From Oceanihabitans gracilariae (GTDB lineage: Bacteria; Bacteroidota; Bacteroidia; Flavobacteriales; Flavobacteriaceae): a DNA stretch of 64,000 nt. Position numbers and translations under genes: made by a program. Location: NCBI RefSeq assembly GCF_042684485.1, contig NZ_JBHULM010000011.1, positions 1,426,001 through 1,490,000 of the forward strand. Reading direction: 5' to 3'. The notes under the pieces were generated by a model that was given only the letters and a program-made list of their open reading frames with translations, was not told the DNA's origin and did no database searches. Position 1 is the stretch's first letter, and every line of letters starts with the position of its first letter. This document shows, piece after piece, positions 7,289 to 16,194 of the stretch.

Positions 7289-9307
7289 ATGATAAAATCA
7301 TTAAATAAATTACTTCCTTTAGTAGTACTCTGTCTTTTTACTTCTAGTTTGTTTGCACAAAATAAAGAGTTAGACAGTATCATTGCTTTACGTAGCCTTG
7401 CTAATGATAATAATACACAGTTAGAAAATCGTTTTAAATACGCTAGAAAGGCTGTTAAAATGTCTTATAAGCTATCAGATTCTACTCTGTTAGCTAGTAA
7501 AAGAGTGCTTTCTTATTTATTTCTTATTCAAGGAGACTATGATTCGGTATTTAAAATTAACCATCAAAACGTAAAATTAGCAGAAAAAGTTAAAGATACT
7601 TTTGCAATTGCTAATGCTTATAATATACTAGGCTTCTATCATCATATTTATGAGAAACATGATAGTGCCTACTTTTACTACTTTAAATCTGTTAAGTTAT
7701 TTGAAAAATTAAATAACATAAAAAATCAAGGCGAAGTATTAGCTAACATGGCAGATATACAAGAAACCGAAAGAGATTATATAGGTTGTGAAAGTAATGC
7801 TATTAAGTCTATTGCTTTAATAGAGCAGTTACCAGAAAACGATTATAATCTTGAAACGTTATGGAATACTCATAACTTAATAGCAATTGTTGCTGCAGAA
7901 CTAGAACAGTATGATAGAGCACTAGAGTATTATGATAAGACACTTGATATTTGTAATAGAATGCAAGATGCTTATGAAAAAACTTTGTTTTCTAATATAA
8001 ATATAGCTGCATTGTATAGAAGAAAAGGAGATTTTGCTACTGCAGAAAGACTCTATAAAAAACTCTATAAAGACACTTCTATATTAGCTTTTGATCCAAC
8101 TTCGTATTCTATTATTTTATCAGGCTTGGCACATGCAAAATTTAAAAACAATACAGCCAGTGAGTCCGAAATTAAAGAGCTGTTTAATAAAGCCTATCAA
8201 ATAAGCGAAACAGAAGATGATGAGGTAGGGCTTTTGTCTATTAGTATGGATATGGCAGATTTTTATTTTGAAACAAAAAATAAAGATAGCGCTAGACATT
8301 ATGTAGATAAAGCATATACAATAGGAAATGATTTAGTAGCTAATGAAACCATATTAGAAGCTCTTTTGCTAAAGTCTAAAATTGAAACAGGCGAACAAGC
8401 AGAAGCGAGTTTAAATGCTTATATTAAATTAAGTGATAGCCTACAGAAGGCAGAACGATCTATACGAAATAAGTTTGCTAGAATTGATTATGAAACAGAT
8501 CAAATAAAAGCAGAAAAAGAAAGAGTATCTAAAGAGAGGTTCATGTTTTTATTGCTTTCCATAGGTTTGTTTGTAACGTTAGCCTTGATATATATTATTT
8601 TCACACAGCTTTCCAAAAACAAAGCGCTAACCTTTAAGCAGCAACAACAGGAAACAAATGAGGAAATCTATAACCTGATGCTATCTCAGCAGAATAAAAT
8701 AGATGAAGCAAGAAGTACAGAAAAAAGAAGGATTTCAGAAGAACTTCATGATGGTATTCTAGGAAGACTTTTTGGTACTAGATTAAGTTTAGATAGTTTA
8801 AATAGAAGTAATACCGAAGAAGCAATTCAATCTAGAGAAAGTTATATTGATGAGTTACAGGCTATAGAACAGGAGATTAGAAAGGTGTCGCATGAGTTAA
8901 ATACCGATTTTATTTCAAATTCTAGATTTATAGATATTGTAAAAACACTATTAGAAACACAAACTAAAGCCTATCAATTAGAGTATAAACTTACCAATAA
9001 CGATTCTATACATTGGGATGCAATAACCAATAAAACCAAAATTCATATTTATAGAATTCTGCAAGAATCACTTCAAAATATATATAAACACGCAAAGGCT
9101 TCCAAAGTAGAAATTAGTTTTAGTATTAAAAAAAATGTAATTTGTCTAACTATTACAGATGATGGTTCTGGTTTTGAAATTAACAAATCTAAAAAAGGAA
9201 TTGGTATTAAAAACATTACCTCAAGAGTAAAAGAAATTAATGGAGAGTTAAAAATAAAATCAGAATTAAGTAAAGGAACAAACATTACCATTAAAATTCC
9301 AATCTAG
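7289..9307 (+). CDS. TPR-containing sensor histidine kinase
   Basis: A 672-residue membrane sensor kinase. A signal peptide (residues 1-24, ending SSLFAQ) is followed by about 370 residues of tetratricopeptide helices predicted to be periplasmic. Then come one membrane segment (about 413-436), a HisKA_3-type dimerisation helix with EKRRISEELHDG (phospho-acceptor H487) and an HATPase domain with DDGSGFEI and the G2 box GIGIKNI. A TTG at 7277 could extend it by four residues, but the ATG at 7289 places the signal peptide normally, so I chose it. The response regulator follows 17 bases downstream in the same unit. This architecture is common in Bacteroidota and senses unknown periplasmic cues. 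Confidence 0.9.
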   Translation: MIKSLNKLLPLVVLCLFTSSLFAQNKELDSIIALRSLANDNNTQLENRFKYARKAVKMSYKLSDSTLLASKRVLSYLFLIQGDYDSVFKINHQNVKLAEKVKDTFAIANAYNILGFYHHIYEKHDSAYFYYFKSVKLFEKLNNIKNQGEVLANMADIQETERDYIGCESNAIKSIALIEQLPENDYNLETLWNTHNLIAIVAAELEQYDRALEYYDKTLDICNRMQDAYEKTLFSNINIAALYRRKGDFATAERLYKKLYKDTSILAFDPTSYSIILSGLAHAKFKNNTASESEIKELFNKAYQISETEDDEVGLLSISMDMADFYFETKNKDSARHYVDKAYTIGNDLVANETILEALLLKSKIETGEQAEASLNAYIKLSDSLQKAERSIRNKFARIDYETDQIKAEKERVSKERFMFLLLSIGLFVTLALIYIIFTQLSKNKALTFKQQQQETNEEIYNLMLSQQNKIDEARSTEKRRISEELHDGILGRLFGTRLSLDSLNRSNTEEAIQSRESYIDELQAIEQEIRKVSHELNTDFISNSRFIDIVKTLLETQTKAYQLEYKLTNNDSIHWDAITNKTKIHIYRILQESLQNIYKHAKASKVEISFSIKKNVICLTITDDGSGFEINKSKKGIGIKNITSRVKEINGELKIKSELSKGTNITIKIPI

Positions 9308-9324
9308 CCCAAAGACCTAACATA

Positions 9325-9999
9325 ATGCAAGAAACAATTAGAATATTAATGACAGATGATCATCCTATGATTATAGAAGGATATCAAAATACATTATTAG
9401 CTACAAAAAAAGAAACTCAAGAATTACAAATTGATATTGCAAATACCTGTGACCAATCTATGCAATTAATGCAAAGGTCTATTGAGGATGAAAATCCGTA
9501 TGATATTCTTTTTATGGATATTAGCTTGCCGCCTTCAGCAGATGAAACTATTACTTCTGGTGAAGACCTTTCTAAATACGCTAGAGAAATTTTGCCAGAA
9601 GCAAAAATTGTTATTCTTACCATGTTTAATGAGCCTTATAGAATACATAATATCATTAAAGAAATTAAACCTGAGGGTTTTGTTGTTAAAAGTGATTTAA
9701 CATCTAGAGAGCTAGCTAGTGCGTTTCAAGCGGTAGTTAATAATCCGCCATTTTATAGTACAACTGTTACAAGGTTTTTAAGAACAACTTTAGAGTCTGA
9801 AATAGAAATAGACGATATAGATAGAAAAATATTATACCTATTATCTCAAGGTGTTAAAACAAAAAGTTTAACCAATCATTTAGGAGTTTCTACTAGCTCT
9901 ATTGAAAAAAGAAAAAAGAATTTAAAAGAAGTTTTTTCTGTTTTAGATAGTCAGGATGAAACCTTGTTAAATGAGGCTAGAAAAAAAGGATTTCTATAA
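9325..9999 (+). CDS. NarL/FixJ-type response regulator
   Basis: A 224-residue two-domain regulator and the cognate partner of the kinase just upstream. The receiver domain has the acidic pair D11-D12 (MTDDHP), the phospho-acceptor D65 in LFMDISLP, and the T/K switch region (LTMF, VKSD). The C-terminal helix-turn-helix (about 155-205) reads IDRKILYLLSQGVKTKSLTN, then GVSTSSIEKR, a LuxR-type fold with weaker conservation than classical NarL proteins. The loop between D65 and the next helix is longer than usual. Its DNA targets are not visible here. Pairing with the TPR-HisKA_3 kinase is the normal arrangement for this class. Confidence 0.9.
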   Translation: MQETIRILMTDDHPMIIEGYQNTLLATKKETQELQIDIANTCDQSMQLMQRSIEDENPYDILFMDISLPPSADETITSGEDLSKYAREILPEAKIVILTMFNEPYRIHNIIKEIKPEGFVVKSDLTSRELASAFQAVVNNPPFYSTTVTRFLRTTLESEIEIDDIDRKILYLLSQGVKTKSLTNHLGVSTSSIEKRKKNLKEVFSVLDSQDETLLNEARKKGFL

Positions 10000-10088
10000 A
10001 AGAAGCCTGCGCTATGTTTTTATAAGTAACAGATTGAAAAAAAATGAATTTTTTTTATGGCTTTTCAACGCTTGAATAGCTTGAATAG

Positions 10089-10125
10089 TACGGTTTTAAC
10101 GTAATCTCTTTACGGAAAAACCGTA
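10089..10125. other. Long imperfect hairpin downstream of the two-component pair
   Basis: TACGGTTTT (10089-10097) pairs with AAAACCGTA (10117-10125). Inside that, CGTAA (10100-10104) pairs with TTACG (10110-10114). The two stems are split by a 2x2 internal loop and closed by TCTCT. No T run follows, so it is not a standard terminator. It could be an operator or an RNA structure in the 3' region of the regulator mRNA. Confidence 0.6.
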
Positions 10126-10222
10126 ACCAAGTTTTAAAGATTATAACTATATTAGAGGTATCAACAAAAGTATGATTAATTAATCCCCTCGAATTAGAAT
10201 AAGTTGATTCATAGCATGTATT

Positions 10223-10264
10223 AAGCCTTGTTATTTCGTTTAACGAAACTACAAGGCTTTTTCT
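10223..10264 (+). terminator. Rho-independent terminator
   Basis: AAGCCTTGT (10223-10231) pairs with ACAAGGCTT (10251-10259). The loop itself contains the near-palindrome TTTCGTT-T-AACGAAA, and TTTTTCTATTTT follows. It probably ends the kinase/regulator transcript, which stops 224 bases upstream. Confidence 0.75.
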
Positions 10265-10278
10265 ATTTTAGGTAGCAA

Positions 10279-10788
10279 TTAGAAGCTAAAAATAGAAACT
10301 CTATATTCCCAAAAAGTAAGGATAAAGAAGCCTAAATAAACTACAGCTACAATAAATTTTAAAAAGGTTCCTGTTAAAAATCCTAAAAACGAACCAAAAG
10401 CAGCCTTAACAGCAGTTTTAGAATCTGCTTTATTAATTAGCTCACCTACAAGTGCGCCTATAAAAGGCCAGATTATTATACCAAAAGCACCAAATATTGG
10501 AAAAAACAAAGAAACTAATAAACCTACAGTAGTTCCTATCATACCCATTTTACTGCCTCCAAATTTTTTAGTTCCAAGAGCTGGTATTATATAGTCTAAA
10601 GCAAAAACAAAAAGAGCAACCGCTAAAGTAATACCCAGAAACCAAGTGTCATTAGGTACTGCTTTGGTGAGGTATAAGAGTAAAAGTCCAATCCAACTCA
10701 TAGGAGGACCAGGAAGTATAGGAAGAAAACTACCAATAAGGCCAATAATTATAAAAAGGAAACCAAAAAGAGCTAAAGCTAGATCCAT
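10279..10788 (-). CDS. DUF456 domain integral membrane protein
   Basis: A 169-residue protein made almost entirely of hydrophobic helices with Gly-rich turns. The N-terminal block (GLIGSFLPILPGPPMSWIGL, residues 16-35) is the conserved core of the DUF456 family, and the length is normal for it. It is an inner-membrane protein whose role has not been established. It stands alone on the minus strand, facing the two-component unit; the terminator between them is oriented for the plus strand. The ATG at 10788 starts the conserved N-terminus. Confidence 0.85.
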   Translation of the reverse strand: MDLALALFGFLFIIIGLIGSFLPILPGPPMSWIGLLLLYLTKAVPNDTWFLGITLAVALFVFALDYIIPALGTKKFGGSKMGMIGTTVGLLVSLFFPIFGAFGIIIWPFIGALVGELINKADSKTAVKAAFGSFLGFLTGTFLKFIVAVVYLGFFILTFWEYRVSIFSF

Positions 10789-11250
10789 ATATTTTTTCTT
10801 ATATGACGAATTCTGTTCGTGAATGTTACATTTTGTTACTTTAAAACCTGTTGAGGTAAAATCTTAGGTTGTATACCTATGCCTTGTTGTTGTCTTTTAA
10901 TTAAAAAGAATACTGTTATTTTTTTAGTAGCTATAAATCAATAGTTTGCTAGTTTAAAAATATCTTTTTATATTCATAATCCCTCAAAAAGTAAACGTAA
11001 GTTATTTATAAAATCTGTAAAAAAGAAGAACACTTTTATAAATAGGTAACCTAAACCGAAATCCTTTTTTTAAATTTGAAGCCAACAGTATAAAAGTACC
11101 TTTTTTAAAATATTATTTTTAAAAAATAAGCAGGAGCAATTGGTGCTTTTAAAAGATACATACAGCTAGAGGATGTATTCTAACCTGTTTGTTATAAAGA
11201 AGTAAGGATTTTAAATATAAAATTGTACATTTCGGTTTCTTAATAATAGT
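10789..11250. other. Intergenic region between divergent genes, no gene seen
   Basis: About 460 AT-rich bases between the DUF456 gene (leftward) and a lipoprotein gene (rightward). No open frame with coding character, no RNA gene and no terminator is evident. Only minor inverted repeats occur, such as ACGAA-TTCTG-TTCGT near 10805-10819. TACATTTC at 11226-11233 is one base off a -7 element and could serve the lipoprotein gene. Confidence 0.45.
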
Positions 11251-11727
11251 ATGCAAAGAATTATTATTTTTTTTATTCTTATAAGTTTCACGTCGTGTAG
11301 CTATTTTAATGTGAAGAAAACATCTTCAGAAGCTATTCTTGAAGAAGAGCTACAAGCGTTTAATTGGAACGAGGTAGATGTCTATCCAAGTTTTGAAACT
11401 TGTGATTTGTTATTAGACAATGCTGGTAAGAAAAAATGTTTTCAAACCACAATCACAAATACTATTTATAAAACCTTGTCTTCAGAAAAAATAGTGGTAA
11501 GTCAAGACATTGCAGATACTGTAAAGGTGCGTTTTCAAATTTCAGAAAAAGGCGAGCTGCAACTTGTAGATGCAGAAATAGATTCTGTTACCATGGCAGA
11601 AATACCAAATCTTGAAATTTTATTACACCAAGGTTTAATTTTTCTTCCCAAAATATATCCAGCTATTAAAAGAGGACAGCAAGTAAAAACACAATTTACT
11701 TTGCCTATACGTATTCAGGTAAATTAG
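11251..11727 (+). CDS. Lipoprotein with TonB C-terminal-like domain
   Basis: A 158-residue predicted lipoprotein: hydrophobic leader then LISFTSCSYF, with C16 as the lipid-bearing residue. The C-terminal 70 residues resemble the TonB_C fold: VKVRFQISEKGELQLVDAEI, then a helix and the closing pattern GLIFLPKIYPAIKRGQQV...FTLPI. That pattern (LP, PA, GQ.V, FTLPI) is typical of TonB C-termini. There is no TonB-type Pro-rich spacer or N-terminal cytoplasmic anchor, so it cannot be a classical energy transducer. A standalone periplasmic TonB_C-like lipoprotein is my inference. It is monocistronic and convergent with the next gene. Confidence 0.7.
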   Translation: MQRIIIFFILISFTSCSYFNVKKTSSEAILEEELQAFNWNEVDVYPSFETCDLLLDNAGKKKCFQTTITNTIYKTLSSEKIVVSQDIADTVKVRFQISEKGELQLVDAEIDSVTMAEIPNLEILLHQGLIFLPKIYPAIKRGQQVKTQFTLPIRIQVN

Positions 11728-11782
11728 TCTGATTCCTTTTTTTTTCTTGTTTTAAGGTTTTTCCATCAAGAAAAGAAACGGT

Positions 11783-12511
11783 TTATCTAATCGCTAATTT
11801 TTTCATTAATCTTAAAATTTCTACATACAACCAAACCAAAGAAACTAAAAGTCCCCAAGTGGCTAGCCATTCTTTGTTTTTAGGAGCTTTGTTTTTTTGT
11901 CTTTCTATATATTGAAAATCTAAAAGAAGTGTAAGTGACGCTACAATGGCAGCAATAATATTAAAAGCAATGGCAATAAGTGAGGTTCCGCCAATAAAAG
12001 ACTGAATACCAAAAAAGCTTAAAATCCAAGAAATAATATACACTAAAAATATACTAGCAGCAGCAGTAATAATAATGCTTTTTAGCTTTTGTGTAACTAC
12101 AATAATTCTTGTTTGGTACAAAAAGAGTATGGTAAAAAAGGTAATAATGGTAACGCCAACAGCTTGGTATGGCATATTGGGGAATTTAGCATGCGCAAAA
12201 CTACTTATTCCTCCTAAAAAACAACCTTTGGCTATCGCATAAACAGGTACTAAAAAAGGAGCCCAATTGTTTTTGTAAGAGATAACAATGCTAATTATAA
12301 TAGAAGAAATAATTCCTCCATACAAAAACCATTCTATGTCATATCCTAGGCTATTAAGTTTCCAGATGCCTACTGTAATTGTAGCAATTATGGCAATACA
12401 TAAAAGGGATTTAAAAAGAATACCTGTAATAGTCATTTTTAGGGCAGAAGATTTTCTGTCATTCCAAAAATAATCTGTAAAAGCTGGGTTCGAAGTTTTG
12501 TTTAACCGCAT
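11783..12511 (-). CDS. Bax inhibitor-1/YccA family membrane protein
   Basis: A 242-residue protein with about seven hydrophobic helices. The N-terminus (MRLNKTSNPAFTD) and the motif YAIAKGCFLGGIS (near residues 91-103) match the prokaryotic Bax inhibitor-1/YccA branch that begins RTSNPA and contains A.(E/K)G.FLGGIS. It is expected in the inner membrane; related proteins are proposed ion channels or regulators of membrane proteases. Its start codon overlaps the stop of the gene upstream by one base (TAATG), so the two are translationally coupled. Confidence 0.85.
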   Translation of the reverse strand: MRLNKTSNPAFTDYFWNDRKSSALKMTITGILFKSLLCIAIIATITVGIWKLNSLGYDIEWFLYGGIISSIIISIVISYKNNWAPFLVPVYAIAKGCFLGGISSFAHAKFPNMPYQAVGVTIITFFTILFLYQTRIIVVTQKLKSIIITAAASIFLVYIISWILSFFGIQSFIGGTSLIAIAFNIIAAIVASLTLLLDFQYIERQKNKAPKNKEWLATWGLLVSLVWLYVEILRLMKKLAIR

Positions 12512-13347
12512 TATAAATTCATCTTGTAACCAACAGCAAAGTCTATTGGAAAATTACCTTGGTTATCAATAAAAATAGAGAATAACTCGTTGTAGGTAAA
12601 AGTTATAAAGCCGTTTTCATTAATTTTAATATCTGAGCCTAAGCCAAAAATAAAAGGAGCATCAAAAGCGCCACCACTATCATTTTCTGTGTTAGTAATA
12701 GTGTAGGTTGCAAATTTTACATTGGCATATATATTAAAATTAGACTGGTTAATAAATCTATATCTATAACCTAAAGCTATTTGTGTGGCAGCATACTCAA
12801 AATCTTTATGCTCTGCAGCGTGTCTTATACCAATAAAACCTGCATGTCTTGGTAAGGTTTTAGATTCAAAAAACTCTAATTCTGCACCAAATAAAACCGA
12901 AGCTGTATTATCCGGATTTTCAACAAAAGGATTATTAGTTATACCACCAAATACACCAATTCTAGTTTTTATTTTTGTTCTTTCGGTTTGTGAGTAACTA
13001 GCATTTTGTGAAGCATTATAAGTATCAAAAAAAGATCTTAAGCTAGGTAGTGTTAAATTTACTTTTTGGGTAGATACGTTATTGTTGGTTATTTTATTTA
13101 AAACCGTTTTATATTCTTCTTGATACTTGTTGTTACTATCTTTAGTATTTACAAGTTCTATAATGGTATTATCTGTAGTTTTTACAAAATACCTAAACTG
13201 GCTGTCAATGGTGTTCCAGAGTAAATCTAAAGTGCCATCTACTTCGGTTTTAAGCGTTAGCTCTTCATTGTTTATTGTGTAGGTTTTTTGTGCTATAGCA
13301 GAACTGCTAATGAAAATAATACAAAGTAAAAGCAATAGTTTTTTCAT
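12511..13347 (-). CDS. Secreted protein of unknown function, probably outer-membrane barrel
   Basis: A 278-residue protein with a clear signal peptide (MKKLLLLLCIIFISSSAIAQ, 1-20). Residues 21-130 are polar with many Asn and Thr; from about 130 the sequence alternates in a beta-barrel manner with short turns (RIGVFGGI, ALGYRYRF, FIFGLGSDI) and ends in VGYKMNL, a hydrophobic terminus typical of outer-membrane strands. No known enzyme motif is present. It shares a transcript with the Bax-inhibitor-type protein immediately downstream (one-base overlap). I call it a putative outer-membrane protein; the substrate or partner is unknown. Confidence 0.7.
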   Translation of the reverse strand: MKKLLLLLCIIFISSSAIAQKTYTINNEELTLKTEVDGTLDLLWNTIDSQFRYFVKTTDNTIIELVNTKDSNNKYQEEYKTVLNKITNNNVSTQKVNLTLPSLRSFFDTYNASQNASYSQTERTKIKTRIGVFGGITNNPFVENPDNTASVLFGAELEFFESKTLPRHAGFIGIRHAAEHKDFEYAATQIALGYRYRFINQSNFNIYANVKFATYTITNTENDSGGAFDAPFIFGLGSDIKINENGFITFTYNELFSIFIDNQGNFPIDFAVGYKMNL

Positions 13348-13403
13348 ATTATATATTTTAGGTAGGTTCTTGTAAATCTACAAAATTTAAAACGGAATTA
13401 CCA

Positions 13404-14546
13404 TTATTTTTTAAATGCTCTACCTTTCCATTTATAATTAGTAAACACCGAAACAAATACCACGTAAATACTAAAAAAAGGATACAAAATACAGCTAAAT
13501 AAATAAGAAGATAAAAAGGTTTCTTGTTTGTAAAAACGAACGGTTTTAAACAGTAATAAAAAGTCTATACTGCATTTTATTAAAAAAAGATATAGAAAAA
13601 TATTAAAGTTAATACTGCCTACAATACTTAATATTAGTGCGCAAATTAAAGAAGCGTTGGTGAGTAAAACCAACAAACCAACAATTTTTGCAAAGCTGTT
13701 TTTATAATTAGTAGATTTAGATGCCCAACGTACGCGTTGTGAAATTAAATGGCCTATTGTTTTTTCTGCTTCTGTGGTTACAATAGCTTGTTCGCATTTT
13801 AAATAATGTACTTTGTTTGCGTCTTGTTTTAATGCTTTTTCTAATAAAAAAATATCGTCACCACTAGCAATAGTAGTATTGCCTTTAAAGCCTTTTACAG
13901 TATTAAATAATTCTTTTTTATAAGCAAGATTAGCGCCATTACACAAAAAAGGTTTTTGTATACCAAAACCACCAATGGTTGCTCCTTGAAGGCTTAAAAT
14001 ATCTAATAATTGAAAGCGTTTTAAAAAGGAATTTACTTTACTATAGGTAACAGGAGCAACAATAAAATGCGCATTGTTTTTTTGTAGAAACGCATCAAAA
14101 CTGTCCAGCCAATATTTTGGTAGTACGCAGTCTGCATCTGTGGTAACTATCCAATTGTATTTTGCAACTTGTATAGCAGAAGTTATTGCGTCTTTTTTAG
14201 GCGAATGACTTTTACGAACGTTTTTAATAATACGTATATTGCTTATAGCAGAAGCTTTGTTTTTTGCAGCAATAAACGCTTCAATAATTGCAACCGAAGC
14301 ATCTTCAGAAGCATCATCTACTAAGATAATTTCAAACAAATGTTTTGGATACTGTAAAGCTGCAATAGATCTTAAAAGTTCTGGTAAATTTTCGGCTTCA
14401 TTTCTAAACGGAATAATAACAGAAAAGCTAGTTTTAGCTTCTACGTCTTCTAAGGTAAACCCCTTTACTTTGTCAAAACCAAAGGCTAAACTTCCTATTA
14501 AAACTACGTAATTAATAAGTATAATAACAAAAAGTAATAAAATCAT
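13404..14546 (-). CDS. Membrane-associated GT2 family glycosyltransferase
   Basis: A 380-residue glycosyltransferase with an N-terminal membrane helix, a GT-A domain and C-terminal membrane helices. The GT2 hallmarks are VIIPFRNEAENLP near residue 43, the DxD-like TTDADC, GDDIFLL and SQRVRW. I place the start at 14546 rather than the in-frame upstream codon at 14627: the ATG at 14546 overlaps the stop of the preceding gene as ATGA, and the extension is hydrophilic and not conserved-looking. Coupling to a YbhN-like membrane protein suggests assembly of a lipid-linked sugar. The acceptor and donor are unknown. Confidence 0.88.
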   Translation of the reverse strand: MILLLFVIILINYVVLIGSLAFGFDKVKGFTLEDVEAKTSFSVIIPFRNEAENLPELLRSIAALQYPKHLFEIILVDDASEDASVAIIEAFIAAKNKASAISNIRIIKNVRKSHSPKKDAITSAIQVAKYNWIVTTDADCVLPKYWLDSFDAFLQKNNAHFIVAPVTYSKVNSFLKRFQLLDILSLQGATIGGFGIQKPFLCNGANLAYKKELFNTVKGFKGNTTIASGDDIFLLEKALKQDANKVHYLKCEQAIVTTEAEKTIGHLISQRVRWASKSTNYKNSFAKIVGLLVLLTNASLICALILSIVGSINFNIFLYLFLIKCSIDFLLLFKTVRFYKQETFLSSYLFSCILYPFFSIYVVFVSVFTNYKWKGRAFKK

Positions 14547-15514
14547 GCCGTTTTGTTTTTTTGAGGTGTAAAAGTAAGTACATAATAACTGCCTAGTATA
14601 CTTGGTAGTACAAAATTTAAGATCCACATAAGCAATACAATGCTTAAAATAGTAAATTCATTTACATGAACCGTTGTAAAAATATATACAGCTACGCTTC
14701 CTTTAATAATAACATCAAAAATAAATATAGAAGGAATTATAGAGGCAAGTAAATACATGCTTGTTATTGCAACCATGGCATGAAAATAAGATACTTCAAT
14801 ACCAAAAATACCTAGTAAAAAGTAAAACTGAAACGAGAAAACCAAGTACCTTAAAAGAGATAACAAAAAACTAGAAGTTATTGTGTTTAAGCCTAAGTTT
14901 TTAATAAAATGCCTAAGCTTTTCTATAGAAAATCCTTTTATTTTAAACCGTTTTTGCTTTAAGCCTACAAAAGATATTATAGAGACAATAGCAATGATTA
15001 TTAAAAATCTGGAGGCTTTAAAATATGCAATATCTACATTGTATTCTAAAATAAAAAAATACAAACCAACAATGCCAAACAGTGTTGTAATACTCATTTG
15101 CATCAGGTTCCCTATAAGATTTAATAGCACAATGCGTTTTCTGTAACTAGAGGTAAAATACAATGCTTTAGCACCATAATCACCAATTCGGTTTGGTGTA
15201 AAAAGCGATGCTGTTAAAGCTCCTAAACTTTGTTTTGAGGCTTCAGAAAAAGATATTTTTTTAATAGAAGAAACTAAAATTTGCCATTTTTTAATTTCAA
15301 AAAACCAGTTTAGAACACTTAAAAAGACTAGAAATAGCGCGTTTTTTAATGAAAAAACATGATTTTCAGATAAAAAATAAAGAAATTCATTAAAATCTAA
15401 ATCGCTATTTGTAGTTAGTTTTAAATAGATAAAATAAAAAGCACCAATTACAATGCTTAATTTAATAAGTACAAAAAAGAATTGATTAGTTTTGTAAGGT
15501 AGTGCTCTAAACAT
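14543..15514 (-). CDS. YbhN/lysylphosphatidylglycerol synthase-like membrane protein (UPF0104)
   Basis: A 323-residue integral membrane protein with about eight hydrophobic helices. The central motif LGALTASLFTPNRIGDYGAK (near residues 96-115) matches the conserved core of the LPG_synthase_TM/UPF0104 family. No soluble synthase domain is attached, so it is the membrane-only type, several of which are thought to move lipid-linked intermediates. It is the first gene of a two-gene unit with the GT2 glycosyltransferase, with ATGA overlap. Only 38 bases separate it from the divergent outer-membrane gene at 15553, so promoters must be compact or reach into coding sequence. Confidence 0.82.
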   Translation of the reverse strand: MFRALPYKTNQFFFVLIKLSIVIGAFYFIYLKLTTNSDLDFNEFLYFLSENHVFSLKNALFLVFLSVLNWFFEIKKWQILVSSIKKISFSEASKQSLGALTASLFTPNRIGDYGAKALYFTSSYRKRIVLLNLIGNLMQMSITTLFGIVGLYFFILEYNVDIAYFKASRFLIIIAIVSIISFVGLKQKRFKIKGFSIEKLRHFIKNLGLNTITSSFLLSLLRYLVFSFQFYFLLGIFGIEVSYFHAMVAITSMYLLASIIPSIFIFDVIIKGSVAVYIFTTVHVNEFTILSIVLLMWILNFVLPSILGSYYVLTFTPQKNKTA

Positions 15515-15552
15515 TTTATGTTAAAAAGCACAAATTAAAACAATATTGCTAT

Positions 15553-16194
15553 ATGATTATGCGAATACAAAAAATTAAATACTCCTTTTGCTTTTTAGCT
15601 CTTATGTTTATGTCTGTTTCTGGTTTTTCGCAAACAGAAACAAGTACCTGGAAAGCACAATTTGCAGTAGGAATTAATAGCCCAAGTCAAAGCGCATTTG
15701 TCACTAATTTTGAAGCGAAACCTGTTAATTTTCCAACGGTTCATATTGGCTTACAACGTATGCTCAACAGAAACTTTGGTGCAAAATTAGACTATGGTTA
15801 TAACAGAATTTCTAATGCTACAAATAGTGATTCTCCAGAGTTTAAAATCAATTATTCTAGAATCAATATACAAGCGGTTTATGATCTTGGTAGCATAATT
15901 AGAGTGCCAAATAGTTATGCAATCATGGCACATGCAGGACCAGGATATACTTTTGTTAAGCCTTTAGGAGTTTATACAGATAACAATACATCGTTTTTAA
16001 ATGCTATGGCAGGATTAGAGTTTCATTATGGGATTTCGCAAGGACTTTCGGTGTTTTTAGATACCTCTTATATTTATGCTTTTAGTAGCGATTATGATAC
16101 CACTTTTGACGGATTTGGTACCTTTAACGGAAACCTTTTAACAGCAACCATTGGTGTGTCTATATCTTTAAGTGGTTGTTATTATTGCCAATAA
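15553..16194 (+). CDS. Outer-membrane beta-barrel protein
   Basis: A 213-residue protein with a signal peptide (about 1-27, ending SGFSQ) and an alternating beta pattern consistent with an eight-stranded OmpX/OmpA-like barrel: KAQFAVGINSPSQ, VHIGLQRML, FGAKLDYGYNRI, INIQAVYDLG, IMAHAGPGYTF, AMAGLEFHYG, LSVFLDTSYIY. It ends with SLSGCYYCQ, an unusual Cys pair after the last strand. A second ATG at 15559 is also possible. The stop overlaps the ruvC start (TAATG), so it leads the ruvC-hemW operon. The function is unknown. Confidence 0.75.
   Translation: MIMRIQKIKYSFCFLALMFMSVSGFSQTETSTWKAQFAVGINSPSQSAFVTNFEAKPVNFPTVHIGLQRMLNRNFGAKLDYGYNRISNATNSDSPEFKINYSRINIQAVYDLGSIIRVPNSYAIMAHAGPGYTFVKPLGVYTDNNTSFLNAMAGLEFHYGISQGLSVFLDTSYIYAFSSDYDTTFDGFGTFNGNLLTATIGVSISLSGCYYCQ

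Noticed and set aside
11730..11785. T-rich and A-rich inverted stretch between convergent genes as a terminator
   Set aside because: The pairing (TTTTTCTTG with CAAGAAAAG) has no G+C-rich stem and no T run after it, so I could not support it.
14547..14627. 27-residue upstream extension of the GT2 glycosyltransferase
   Set aside because: It lies inside the preceding gene, and the ATG at 14546 forms a standard ATGA overlap before the membrane helix.
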